Shown piece by piece: positions 1-11,407 of a stretch of DNA of 64,000 nt. The DNA comes from Moniliophthora roreri (Eukaryota > Basidiomycota > Agaricomycetes > Agaricales > Marasmiaceae). The stretch lies in assembly GCA_001466705.2 (NCBI GenBank), contig LATX02000186.1, forward strand, positions 310,001 to 374,000. Reading direction: 5' to 3'. Position numbers and translations under genes: made by a program. A model generated the notes under the pieces. It made no database searches. It worked only from the letters and a program-made list of their open reading frames with translations, and was not told the DNA's origin. Positions within the stretch are counted from its first letter, which is position 1; every line of letters begins with the position of its first letter.

Positions 1-260
1 AACCACCGACTCAGATGCCCGAAAAACAAAGACAAGAGCACATTACCTCATGTGGCAAGCGGTCTCAGGTCTCCATATCATTGAACGGTTTCTGGATAAT
101 GGTAGACACAGGTTACAGGCCACCAAGTTTACGAAATCTCAATTTTCGGCTGGTCGCAGCTCTGCTGCATCCACACAAGGTTCGTATGACTCGGTCACCC
201 CTAATAAGAATTGACTAAAATAGGTCAGTAGTATATACAGACAGAGAAATGCCCAAGCTA
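1..260. other. Window edge, no gene recognised
   Basis: This stretch lies downstream of the sugar transporter stop codon. I see no family motif or convincing spliced reading frame in it. Confidence 0.4.
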
Positions 261-2716
261 CTATGATGACGGCAGAGTATCTGACTGGCCTCGTGGACCC
301 AATAGCTGTACGAGTCTCGTTAAACCTAGATCCTCCTCAATCTACGGTATGGTAACGTTAGTTCAAATGGAAAGGTAAGAGACGAGTTGCTGACCTGCCG
401 CTTCAGTGCCATGTCTTCATGCCCGGCAGAGGACCGAAACATTGAATCGATCTCTTCCAAAGAAACGTTTGCTGTTTCTGGAACCTGGTATGTAGACCAC
501 AGATACGCTAAGAAACAGGCAGAAGCGAAGATCATAAAAGTTGCTCTGGAGAATTTTGCCCATTAGCCGACAAATATGGCGTTCGATCTTGATTCTACGT
601 ACGCAGGCGAGTATTCAAGTGCCACTGGGGTTATCAAGCCGATCAAGACTAATAGATTAACAAGTGGAATGAGTCATTCGTATGTCTGCGAAATTAAACG
701 AAAGAGACACGCACAGTTGTTCAGCCAATTTGATGCGGTCGAGAGGGCAACGCCTTTACTGCGCATCGAAAGTGGGAAAACTTCACTGGGGAGAACCCAT
801 CCAATCGGCCCAAAGGAGACGCCGTATGCAGCGGTGAACGTGTAGATACAACTAGGTATAGAACAGCTCGCTGAGAAAGCATCCTAATTCAGGGTTGACT
901 GGATACTTACGCTACGGCGACCCATGCTTGCGCGGAGTGATTTACCCAGTTATCATCGAAAAGAAGTACCTATTTGTCGCTCGATGAGTGCCAGAGGCCA
1001 TGAATGAGCCTTTCATGACAAACCAGAATGGAAACGAGAAAATGAGAGCATGCCATTACGGTACTTCCGCCTCTTAATAAAGGCTTCCTTCCTGTGATAT
1101 CGCATCAGCACGGCGATTACAAGCCCATACTTGGAGCTTATTCTGCGTACCCCAGCGATCTACATAGGCAATTGTCGGCAATACAGCAAGAAATTGTATA
1201 ATGCCTATGCCCCCGGACACCAAGAGAGTCATTGTATCACCCGCAAGGCCAACACTTTGCACTAAAGTTGGACCGTAATAAAGAAGCGCATTGATCCCAC
1301 TCCATTCTACGGTATGAGTCAGAAAACAGCATAAATGAGTAGGAAATTCATACGTTGGAACACCATCATCAAGATACCAATTGATGTACGATCGCGATGC
1401 TTCTTCCCAAACAGTCTTTTCCATGACCGTATTTCGTTGAATAAACTGTAAGCTTTCGGAGCCTCCGCAGTCCCAAGGGTGGTCCTTTGGATCATGGTAG
1501 CTTCTACGCGCATTTCCAGCAATTCCAGGTGTATCAAAGGATCTGATGACCGTCTGGAACGTAGCTTAGCTAATGTCGATAGGGCTTCGTCATGACGCCC
1601 TTGTAGAACAAGTAGTCGAGGCGAAGGTGGAAGAATGATACATCCAAGGAGTAGAATAATACCAGGAATAATCTGGACAGCCAGGGGAATACGCCATGAT
1701 GCAGAACCTGGCACTAAACGAATATTAGCATTCGCTGATTAAAGTATTCGCGAAGAACTAGAAGACTCACTGTCCCTCGTGAAGAATCCCAACCAAAATC
1801 CGAATACTACCCCCAACACGATGGAAAATTGCTCAAGGGCAAGTAGAGAGCCTCTGACTTCCGGTGGACTGATCTCGGCCATATACAAGGGAGATAACAT
1901 GCTTTGTATCAAAAGATTGAGAGTCATGTCGACAGCAAAACGTTTGGGTAAGAACCTCGTGGTGATGGGATACCGACCTCAGTGCGCCCACGCCTATGCC
2001 CCCTATCGCTCTCCCAATGAAAAGATGGCTCAATGCTTGAGCGCCAGACTGGAATGCCGAACCAATGCAGAAAATAACTGAAAGTTATCATCAGCGGGGA
2101 CTCTGATGAAGCGCTGGGATTGGACTGACGAGAGGCCACGAATATCGAACGTCCACGAGAGAACCAGTCGGTGAGGATTCCTGCACAAAGTGCACCGAGA
2201 AGCGCTCCCAGTTCGAGAACAGCAGCTACAAATTTGCTTCAGCTTTGAGACACTGCCATTTTTCTCCAGCAACTCAACTCATAACGCCTTTCTGTAGTGG
2301 TGTGATAGGCCAACGAGTTACGAAATCTTTCATGACGAGAACGTTCGCAATCTGAAGTAAATTTGCATTAGAGTTTTGAAGAATTGGATAGAATGAAGTA
2401 CGTACCACTCCCTGGTCATACCCGAAGCTCAGGCCCCCGATACTTGCAAGAGCAGCACAGCACAGTGTGTAGTAATTGTATTTCAGTCCAGCCAATCCCT
2501 TAGGCCCATACTGGTATGTATATGACCTCCCATCGGCTTCTATGCACAACCGCCCGTCGTAGTTTACATCCCATTCGTTGTCTACGTCTCCTAGAAGCCT
2601 TTGCCGCTCGGGACTTACGAGGGATTCGCCTGGGGTTTCATGCCGAGAAATAGATCCTGTCTATGTTCCCAGTACGTTAAGATGTCAAGAGAAACATTCA
2701 AAAGGCAAGATTACCA
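261..2716 (-). CDS. MFS sugar transporter (STP/hexose family)
   Basis: Multi-exon plasma-membrane sugar:H+ symporter or facilitator of the Sugar_tr family. Reading the minus strand, the protein shows in order: a hydrophilic N-terminus ending LSFGYDQGVV (TM1), IGRAIGGIGVGALR (loop after TM4), SPLYMAEISPPEVRGSL (the family PEVRG loop), PPSPRLLVLQGRHDEAL (the PESPR region), a central loop, EWSGINALLYYGPTLVQ (TM7), GIIQFLAVLPTIAYVDRWG, KPLLRGG, YGVSFGPIGWVLPSE (TM10), PVALEYSPA and the signature PETANVSLEEIDSMF before a short C-terminal tail. Introns of about 50 bp separate these pieces, and each splice I checked keeps the frame. The likely start is an ATG at 2714-2716 followed directly by a GTAATC donor; the next exon (MTGSISRHETPGE...) is in phase. 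The last exon reads IEEDLGLTRLVQLLG and stops at 261-263. The gene appears intact. The substrate cannot be assigned from sequence alone. Confidence 0.85.
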
Positions 2717-2836
2717 TGTACTGAGTCCACGCAGTCGAGGGGGTGATGACGGTAGAAGTTGAGCCAAGTAGTCTGAGTTAGGTTTCGGGCTCTTCGTCGA
2801 CGCAGACAACGCGTCGGTTGAACGATCCCACGATGC

Positions 2837-4124
2837 ATGAAGTTGACTCGTAACCTCCTCCAGTCCTTTCAGCAATGGAGAGTCAACTCTTCCACAGGTG
2901 GTCATTCCAACGCAATCCAAGTTGCTTCTAGGTCGGTTAATATCAAGACCGAATCACCACCAACTTTGGATTTGCTCCCGAAATTCCATCGCTACGAAAA
3001 TGATATCTCAAGTTGCTGAGAAACGCATTTTCATCAACTTCTTCGACCACCGCGTTGCAGCACAATTCATGAAGGATGCACTTGAACGCAAATTCGTTCT
3101 ACCTGAAGCACCTATATACCCGGCGAGAAGCAGATAATTCCCCAGTGCATCTGCTTTGATTGGGCTTTGGAAAGGAGAATCACGAGCTGTAGTATGGGGG
3201 GTCGCCGATTCGAATGTGACGAAGATGGATGTCCAGGAGGAACTTAAGAAGTTTGGCGCAGTATTGGACGTGGAACAGCAACGATTCGAAACTGGGAGGA
3301 CCAAGTTTAATGTGACTTTTACTCGCATCAGCGATGGCACGAAGGTCAGTCGAGGTTCTGATGCGGATGGAATGCTCATCCTGAAAACACCAGGCATTGA
3401 CAAAGTTTGATGACCCAGGCCTGAATTCTTTACCCTTCAATATCGGTCGTGCACAGGAAATCGTCTCATCGTGTCCATCTGAAGTCGAACGCACCGCATT
3501 CAACACTGTCCACATTCATGACTTTGTTCCGGACAGTGACATATCTCTCAATCTTTCCAGAGCAACACAATGGCTCTCCGTAGAGACCAGCCGCCTTCAA
3601 TCTGACAATGTCCTGGTGAGTACTGCGTTCCTCCCACAAAACGAGGCTAACATGGACTTAGTCTCTCAAATTCTCAACTGCACGCGATGCAAGACTCTTT
3701 CTTAAAAGGGCTTCCGATTCATCAAAGCCCTACTCATTACCCTCCGCTGTATTCTCACAGCCAATCGAAGCACCCTTGGATAGGCAAAAATGGCTATTGA
3801 ACTGGGTATCGCCCGGACCATTTTCTCAGGGCTTTGCCACTTTCCGTACTCCTCTTGTCCCAAGTTGGGGGCAAGATCGAGCCAGCGGCGGTCTTTGACA
3901 AGCTCAAGAAGGATTGTTCTGTTTTCGGTACAGTTTGCAATGCAACTTCATCTTTGGGTGCAGGATATGTTCAATTCCTGGACATTGATAGTGCTGTATC
4001 CGCCATGCGTGCCTTGGAATGCGACGCCTTGGAGGGATATAACGGGATACGGGCGAATTTTCTTCCTTTGAGATATATACTTAGATCTAGCAGGATACAA
4101 CAAAAGTACATTCTTTATACATAA
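2837..4124 (+). CDS. RRM-type RNA-binding protein, fragmented model
   Basis: Several coding-like segments on the plus strand resemble RNA-recognition motifs. EKRIFINFFDHRVAAQFMKD (about 3010-3080) looks like an RNP-containing strand and helix. RAVVWGVADSNVTKMDVQEE followed by LKKFGAVLDVE (about 3180-3280) looks like the start of a second RRM. KIEPAAVFDKLKKDCSVFG with GYVQFLDIDSAVSAMRALE (about 3870-4020) looks like a third. They lie in different frames, so introns or frame breaks must separate them, and I could not assemble a clean continuous model. It may be a diverged relative of Nrd1/Mei2-like RRM proteins or a decaying gene. The outer limits given are approximate. Confidence 0.4.
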
Positions 4125-4201
4125 ATCTAATACCGTGAAACGTATAGTAATATAATAGCTATCGTTTGTCTCGTGGCAAATCAAAAGGTCGTAATGTCAT
4201 A

Positions 4202-5483
4202 TCAACGCATTCTACCGTCAATCCTGGAAGACCGTATTAACCACATACTGTCCCTGCCACGTATCAATCCATTAAACACGGTTTGATTCATCAAGAAATC
4301 AACTTTGCGTGTGTAGTCACCACTCGATCGATCCTTATGCGCAGCTCGAATCCGTTCCCTGTCCTCCGGCGTCAGAGTGTCGTTGTAAAAGTCTTGAGTA
4401 GTGATGCAGCGAGCCAGTTCATCTCTAAGAGTCTCTATGACCCTCTTCACCGTAATACCGCTCGGATCGTCAGCCATGATATCAACGTACCACGGCAACA
4501 GAGGATGATATAACCGCATGAACCGCAATGCAGGCACTGTTGCCAGCTGATAATTATCCGCCCTTGACAAGTCTCGATGTTCGTCGTGGCGGAGTACCCA
4601 TCCAGGTGAGCGAAGGTCTGAGCTCATTCCATAGTCGTACCGAGATTTGTATCTCAGGAACGGATGTAGCTTGACACTACTCAGAGATACACCTGCAGCA
4701 AGAACGTTAGTTCTCTTCCGATATATATGAAATGTAAGACAACGCACCGTTATCCGCACATATTCGCTGCAAAAGCGAGGGATCACGTTTGAAATCAGCC
4801 CGCCACGTTACAGGCGGTGGGCCATAAACAGCTTTGGGAGGCTCCTCGAGTCTAACTTTGCGTTGCGGTAGAAGACGCTGCAGACCTTTGGGCCGAGGAA
4901 GCGGTGGTGCAAGGACAGCTGTCGTGCTTGGGTTCAAAAGACTTCTTGGTGGAGGATCTGGGACAGCAAAGTTGCCAACTGGTCGAGAATAGAGTGGAAT
5001 AGGCCAGGGATCCGCCAACGGAAGGGTAGATACACGCGAAGCCGGCGTCAGAACGGGATTTACCTGCGGGTCATTCGGCGCAGGAAGTGGTATGTTCTTC
5101 ACAGAGCCCGAGTACCAAGGTGGAAAGACGTCAGGTGGAACGGGTCGGTTCCCTGGTGCCCGCTGGATCAGATAATCCTGCTTGTAAGGATCTGGACCCA
5201 GTGGACGACAACTTCCCCGAGGAGTGAAATCGGGATACGCAGCCTTTTCGACACCCCAACCTCTAGCTTCAATAGCTGGATTCAAAACTATGCTTGGAGC
5301 ACGTTTTGCCTTTCGAGTCTTGACTGCACCTTTCGACTTTCGTTCTCGCCATTTTGTACGTCGTGGCTTAGCGTTTAGGGCCGTATTCCGTTCGATCTCC
5401 TCATCGCTATCGACATCAGAATAAGGATAAGGATGACCTGTGCCTGTCAAGTATCCATGATCATGTCTGACGGCTCGTAGCAT
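4202..5483 (-). CDS. DUF6699 domain protein
   Basis: Two-exon gene. Exon 1 is 5483-4748, the intron is 4747-4693 (GTGCGT...CTGCAG, 55 bp) and exon 2 is 4692-4202. The protein is about 408 aa. The N-terminal two thirds is basic and then proline-rich and disordered (RTKWRERKSKGAVKTRKAKR; many PPLP/PPPR stretches). The C-terminal part reads VKLHPFLRYKSRYDYGMSSD, then LPWYVDIMADDPSGITVKRV and IETLRDEL. This is the pattern of DUF6699, a domain of unknown function common in Agaricomycetes with a conserved LPWyvDI...itV core. The splice preserves the frame (N-G-V-S-L). No biochemical role can be inferred. Confidence 0.75.
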
Positions 5484-5596
5484 TATTGTTTTGGTGATTT
5501 CTCTATGGAATCGAAGAGGAGGGTGTGTGGAGAGTGGAGATGAAAAAAATAGACCTTTAATTTGCAGATTTAAGCGAGTTCAATATATGGTCAATA

Positions 5597-5812
5597 TTAT
5601 AAAAAATGGTTGCCACTCACCGACAACAAGGATTGCTGTAATAGAGTAAATCTCCCAATTGAAGCAACAATTCTCCCGAACAATGCGCCACGGTTTCTTG
5701 GGATCAATACCTGTCGAATGAGGTACCGTTTCTCTTCTTCAAGTTCGTTCTGGATGTCAGGTATTGTCGAACGAAAATGAGGGATGTTATTGAACCGTGC
5801 CCTGCCCATCAT
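5597..5812 (-). CDS. Short hypothetical reading frame
   Basis: A 71-codon frame starting MMGRARFNNIPHFRSTIPDI, with a charged ELEEEKRYLI segment. A GTGAGT donor lies near its end, so it could be a first exon or 5'-transcribed sequence belonging to the DUF6699 gene just downstream. I do not recognise a family. Confidence 0.25.
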   Translation of the reverse strand: MMGRARFNNIPHFRSTIPDIQNELEEEKRYLIRQVLIPRNRGALFGRIVASIGRFTLLQQSLLSVSGNHFL

Positions 5813-6207
5813 CTCCAGCTTTATATATGCGGGCTAGCTCGAAAGAGGTTCCTTTGTCATGTAGCATGCGCGGTACTTGCAGTGCTGTAACAATAACAAC
5901 TTAAGACGACAAAGAGACTGTTAGAGGGTCCAGTTGTGGGTCCTGGTAGAACGTGGTAGGAAAGTTGCCGAGAAACGGATGCGCTGTGGGCGTTTGGGCA
6001 GCTGCTCCCTTGACTCCCATCAAACTCTGCTTTGTTGGAGAGCTGCTCCAAATCTCCGTTGGCATAGGCTTTCTGAAGCTTAATACAACAACTAGAGTCT
6101 AGGTACATCACCTGTAGGCGAGAATTGTCTCGAAATCGATGATCATGATGACTGACAAGTTGCTGACAGGTACAGCGTTATAGCAAATTATAGCAATACA
6201 TACAAGG

Positions 6208-8127
6208 ATGACATCTTCTCGCAGCAGAAACCAACGTCGGCAGCGGAAGGAGAGGAGGCATCATATTCAAGAGGACTCAGACTACGATGAATCGGAAACA
6301 ATACTAAACGCATCTGAACCATTCAAACCATCTCTGAACGGACTTGATATGCTGATTATCAGCTTCCTCCGTTCTGGTGTCCGACCTTCCCCTTCGGATG
6401 AAGAGAGATTGCGGTGCTACGCGGAGTCGCTAGAATCTCAGAGATCCCTGCGTAGAGCTGATCTGGAACATTACAGGGCTCTCTCCGCACCCATTCGACG
6501 TCTTCCCCCAGAAATCATTTCGCTCATCTTCAATTGCGTTGTCACAACAAACTCCTTCTCGAGTCGGTCTTACCGCTCTGAAGCCTCTCACTTGGGTGAC
6601 GTCTGCTACCATTGGCGCACAGTATCACTGGCGATGCCTGAGATATGGAGCAGAGTAGACCTCGTATTTCATGATTTTACGCTGTCCGACCATTACGCCA
6701 TGCTTGACCACCATACCGACATTGACTTGTACGATGGCAATTGGCTCCGCGACGATGATCTCCTCAGTTTCCGACCTGTCGTCTTTGAACGCCTTCGAGA
6801 ACACGTGCAACGTTCAGCTGATGTACATCTCACCGTTCACGTAGACATTCATTACGCGGATTCTCGGCCTGTTCGGCGGCTCCTTGATGATATCGTCCAG
6901 GAATCAGTTCCAAATGAAGGACAGAGGTTGACAAGCTCCCGAGAGGCTCGTAACCATCCTCTCAAGGAGGTCGTTTTCAAGCAAGCACATCGAATCCAGA
7001 ACTTGCGTTTCACTTTGAGGCAAGATCGTTACAACATAACACCTTTTCTTCATCGCCTCAGCAAGGAACTCGTCGTCCTGAATCGCTTGTCATTCGTGAT
7101 CAAGTTCGATCACGAGATACTCGTGGAATTTCAGGGTATCGTCGACAGTGGTCTATCTACGGGATTCAAGTTCGGAGGCACGGACACCACAGAGCCGGAA
7201 CACATCCCACGATCGTTGATTTTGCGCCAGCCCTTGACTCGTTTACGCTTCCCCACCAGTCCAAATCTTGCTGTCCTGTTACTTGAGTCATTGCCTTCAC
7301 TTGAAGAGGCCCATTTCATCTTTAAAAAGCCCGGTAGCTCTGGCTCTAAATCCAAGTCACACATCAGTCCACAACTTCGTTCGCTCGCCTTCGAGTTCAC
7401 AAGTGGATTTGATGATCCCTATTTGGAGGTCATTTCAACGCTTCAGGACGCATTGACCCTCCCGAATTTGACGGAACTCCAATATTTATCGAGACATCAT
7501 CCTTGGATGTTCCCCGGGGAGGAATCCGACTCCTCCAGAAAAAACTTTCTAGAGTCTCTACCGAACCTTCTAGTGCGCTCGAGTGCACGCAACATTGAAT
7601 CTGGACGGGATATTTCTGAGCTAGATCGATCCGTTCTACTCGTTCAATCTACGCTCAGAAAATTTCATGTCGAACTCGTATCCCTTGGTGGAACAGATTT
7701 GATATCGCTCCTCCAAGATACGCCATCCGTTACAGAATTATTCGTAGGAGAACCCTGGCGCCCATCCAGATCGAAAGACCACGAGTGGGATCCAAGTATG
7801 ACAATCACTCGAGAACTGTTTGACGGGCTGGTTTTTTCATCCGTTCTCCCGAATCTCGGATACCTGGGGTTGAGTATCGATTCGGAGATCAAGAGTGCGG
7901 TGAGGCGTTTTGCATGGGTGCTAGAGGAGCGTAGTGGGACGTTGAAAGAGGCGTGTTTGGAGCTTCGAGTACGCGGTCGGGTGGAGACTCTTCCTGTGCG
8001 AAGGTTGAGGGAAATACAGAATAAAGTGGCGCTTAGAGTTGTTCAGCTTGAGTCCCAACAGTATAGTCGACAGCAGGCGATGGACACAGATGAAAGGAAA
8101 CTGTTACTTGGGTATAACAGGGCCTAG
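6208..8127 (+). CDS. Large F-box-like protein, single exon
   Basis: A 639-aa uninterrupted frame. Residues 1-35 are basic and acidic low complexity (RQRKERRHHIQEDSDYDESE). At about residues 90-140 there is an F-box-like segment, APIRRLPPEIISLIFNCVV, followed by GDVCYHWRTVSLAMPEIWSR. This L-P-P-E-I...C..W......P.LW pattern is typical of the expanded F-box protein families of Agaricomycetes. The remainder has irregular leucine-rich segments (LPNLTELQYLS, LPNLGYLGLSI) like the degenerate LRRs of those proteins. By family knowledge it would bind Skp1 in an SCF ubiquitin ligase; the substrate is unknown. The ATG at 6208 is the first in frame and no introns are needed. Confidence 0.8.
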   Translation: MTSSRSRNQRRQRKERRHHIQEDSDYDESETILNASEPFKPSLNGLDMLIISFLRSGVRPSPSDEERLRCYAESLESQRSLRRADLEHYRALSAPIRRLPPEIISLIFNCVVTTNSFSSRSYRSEASHLGDVCYHWRTVSLAMPEIWSRVDLVFHDFTLSDHYAMLDHHTDIDLYDGNWLRDDDLLSFRPVVFERLREHVQRSADVHLTVHVDIHYADSRPVRRLLDDIVQESVPNEGQRLTSSREARNHPLKEVVFKQAHRIQNLRFTLRQDRYNITPFLHRLSKELVVLNRLSFVIKFDHEILVEFQGIVDSGLSTGFKFGGTDTTEPEHIPRSLILRQPLTRLRFPTSPNLAVLLLESLPSLEEAHFIFKKPGSSGSKSKSHISPQLRSLAFEFTSGFDDPYLEVISTLQDALTLPNLTELQYLSRHHPWMFPGEESDSSRKNFLESLPNLLVRSSARNIESGRDISELDRSVLLVQSTLRKFHVELVSLGGTDLISLLQDTPSVTELFVGEPWRPSRSKDHEWDPSMTITRELFDGLVFSSVLPNLGYLGLSIDSEIKSAVRRFAWVLEERSGTLKEACLELRVRGRVETLPVRRLREIQNKVALRVVQLESQQYSRQQAMDTDERKLLLGYNRA

Positions 8128-8275
8128 GCCGCAGCTGGTCCGAACTTGAAGGCGCTTGCGTAACTCGTAATGTCGTGTTCCAGAAACCAACAAGCTAATT
8201 TAAAATTGAAGGAGAAAAGACAGCGACGGAAGTGTTATACAGCAATAATATATGAAGTTCATGTGTGATACAGTT

Positions 8276-8861
8276 TCACAGACGAAATACACCACTTCTA
8301 TCTGCACAGGCAATCATGTCGTCCATAAGCAATCCCAAGCCAGTATGGATGCCAAAAAGACACCCGGAAAGAGCAAAAGGTATACGGACGTGAAGAACCT
8401 CAAATCCATCATCCTCACCAACACCTCTCTCATTCACCCCGCCGGCTGGTGCCGTCAAAATAGATTTGACAATTATGCATGTGGCGTCTCTTTTGGATTG
8501 CTCGTCCAGCACGATGCTGATTGAGCTAGATATTGAATGGTGGCCCTGAAACCGCTGCGCGGTATATCTGGCTATCGATGACAAGCTCTCTCCGATGAAA
8601 TCCGACTGAATCAAATAGTTTGGGGGGTGATTGCCCAGATTTTCGTCGGTGAGGAATGTCGGCAGTCGGTCACGTTTGTGAATGAGCGCGAATTCTGCGC
8701 TTGTCAATGATGGATCCGAGGCAGAATCTTGGACCAGAGCAATAACAATCTAAGTACCGATAGTGAGCACACAAAAAATTGGTACGGGGATAGAGAATAC
8801 CGACCTGCACCGACATCGGCGTCGCACAGTAGAGGGGGAACAGGTTGTAAGGAATAGGCAT
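8276..8861 (-). CDS. Hypothetical basidiomycete protein
   Basis: Two-exon gene. Exon 1 is 8861-8805 (MPIPYNLFPLYCATPMSVQ), followed by a GTCGGT...TTAG intron; exon 2 is 8749-8276. The splice is in phase and gives about 176 aa. Exon 2 contains HKRDRLPTFLTDENLGNHPP, SDFIGESLSSIARYTAQRF, SISIVLDEQSKRDATCIIV and VRIPFALSGCLFGI, and ends ADRSGVFRL. The alternating hydrophobic pattern suggests a small globular alpha/beta fold. I do not recognise the family. The ATG at 8861 is preferred because the frame further upstream has only a TTG. Confidence 0.55.
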
Positions 8862-8867
8862 GATCAA

Positions 8868-11340
8868 CGGGCCCAGCTAAAGCCCGCCACTATGTAAAGC
8901 TATGGGAAAACATATGTCGGCGAAGTTTATGCACCGATGCAGGCCGATATACAGTATGCCATGTTTTTCCACAAGGGGTGGAGTTTCATGCCTAGCCAGA
9001 ATAAGAACCTGAACTCATACGTATACTCTGCATCTGTAACCGGGTGATCTGTCTCCGAAGACCAAGAGAGCGAGGGATTAATGGATAAGAGGATGTAGTA
9101 TCAGAGCAAGTGACTCATCACAAAAAACGGATTTAGGAGTGTTCTAGGTTCTAAAGTTCTTCCTTCTATGATATCAGGAAGCACGCCTCAATCTGGAAAG
9201 AGACGTTGACGGTGACATGAAAATTTGAAAGATAGAGGTGCCCACAAGCAGATGCTGGGTTTCGGAGGTAGCAGGTTGGCCAGAGAGACGATGTCACTGG
9301 AATTGAAATCCCTCGCTAGCAACAGGCTGTTCGCATCAATATGAGCGAACAGTCCCAAAAGAATCATCAGAGCCCTGATCAAACGGTGCATCAGATACAT
9401 GTCAAAGAGCATATCAAGATCGTACCAGTGCGCAGGGAGCCACAAATCAGGATTCAACTAGGACTTTGGCCATCGACTGCCTGTTTGCCACGTTTTGACA
9501 GCGCGTCTACGAGATTGGTGACTTGGAGCTCCATTTGAGTATAGTATCGAATTTCTGGAGTGAGACAATTGAAGACTGAGCGTCTATGAATGAAGACACT
9601 TACGATAGTTGACCGAACCCACATTTTAATACATGATGATGGTGGGAAGAAGCAAGAAGTAAAATCTGAATTTAGTAAAATTATTTAGTGCACCTATGTA
9701 GCAGACTCAACGTGACCTTCCTCGCCCTCGCCTGTCTTGCGATGATCCCCAAGATATGGGTTCACGTCTCTTTCAGAAAGCCTTCCTGCGACCGAAGCAC
9801 ATCCCCTTGCCTTGGCCCACGAGTATTCAGGTTTCATGTCCCTCAGAATCTTCGCGATATATCAGGGATGTGGGGAAGTATATGGGCGCTTGGCATGTTA
9901 GAACTGAGGAAGAGGCTCGGGAGGAGCTGAATGTATCCGAAAAGCCGGATATGGGACGTGGTCTTGCATTCCACGCCGCTGGAAAGGACAGCGAAAAGGT
10001 GGGTCCGTTTGTTGAAGCTAACTCTTACCGGATACCTCATACCCAATACCCAGAATCTTGCTTCAGACGCTTGGAAAGGGAAATGCGACAGCCGATCCTG
10101 TGTTTTCTTGGTCCTCTTTCCCCCACTAAGATCGATGTCAAGCCATCACGACTATTTTGCTTCTCACAAGACACGCCGAGTCGACCCTTCTTGTGACCCA
10201 TTTTGACAACAACCGAGGATTGCACGCACTCTGTTGCTCATCTAATAGGAGCTCAGTTCTGAGGTCTCCATGCTCACACTACTGAGTGATGCGCCAGGCT
10301 CCTCATGCCGCAGAAACGGTAAACGACAGTCACAACCCCCACGGTACCACGGATATCTTTCACCCTACGATACGAAACGCTCGCAACCCACATCTTTCAT
10401 GTAAAGTCCAGTCACAGCGTCATCGATGCGTTTGTATGTTCCATCGTGGTATAAGAGGGCCATTGTCAACACAGGACTTCGCCAAGCAGACGGCTCTACA
10501 GTCAGTAGTCCGGTACGGGATACGCGACTTCAAGGCAGATCAAAGTACCAGGAGTTGTTGGAAGGAGGACAAGTGACACGATGCCAGCCGTGATTGCTGC
10601 TGTGCACGCTTGATGGGCTGAGTAGGGCATCTGAGAGGGAATAGCAACAGATTAGATGATTCAGAGATCACTTTTCACTCAGGCGTGTCTGTGGTGCCAC
10701 TATGAATTCTGAAAGGGAAAGGAATGGACGAACTAAAGGGTGAGTGTCATCCTGTGAGCCTCAGAACGCCCGAGGCTTACTTTGCACAGGGAATGAATAT
10801 CTTTCTCGCGTGTGCCACTGTGGCCGAGGTCACCACCCCGCGGTTTGCGTGTTCGAGATTCCATCGGTTCATACTGTTCCTGTTTCTTCCGATTTCGGTA
10901 TTGGTGAGCGCTTCGCCCAACGACACAATTCGGCCCGTCCATATCACGCGCCTCATGACTGCCACGACTGGCGGGAATAAAGGGGCTGGTCGACCCCCAA
11001 ATCTAGCCTCAAACATTGCTAGACCTCTCAACACAGACATACGTCTCTCATCTAGCGACTGAGAGAAGTCTGGATGTGCCGGCGCTGCTTCTTGAACAAC
11101 CCCTCCGTCCTCTCAACAGTGCACTTTGTCCAAGTAAGAATTATGGTTTGATTGGGGAAGGAAAGATCAACGTTATACACGTGTATGGTTTATTCCAGCG
11201 ATGGTCTTTCACAGCCTCAGGTATGTAGCGCACGTCATGTCTGATATTGCACGATAAGGTGCTGATAAATGTACCAACAAGGCTAAGCCTGTCCGTCTGA
11301 ATCGGAAAGCTGTTCCATGTCGGTCAATTGACACCACTGC
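8868..11340. other. Gene-poor region, no supported gene
   Basis: I find only short, weakly coding-like frames here. Examples are 9756-10196 (+; GKYMGAWHVRTEEEAREELN) and 9188-9457 (-; hydrophobic DMLFDMYLMHRLIRALMILL). None shows a family motif or a convincing set of splice sites. A TATAAATG string at about 11348 lies just before the next gene. Confidence 0.4.
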
Positions 11341-11407
11341 GATGGACTATAAATGCGCAGGATACAGTCCTTCCAGTGGCTTCATTCCTTCCCTTTCGCA
11401 CTCGATC

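Noticed and set aside
9756..10196. 146-codon plus-strand frame
   Set aside because: Somewhat coding-like in the middle, but no recognisable domain, and an equally long overlapping frame exists; too weak to call.
10724..11228. Overlapping frames on both strands
   Set aside because: No family motifs or consistent splice sites; they cover each other in several frames as random open frames do.
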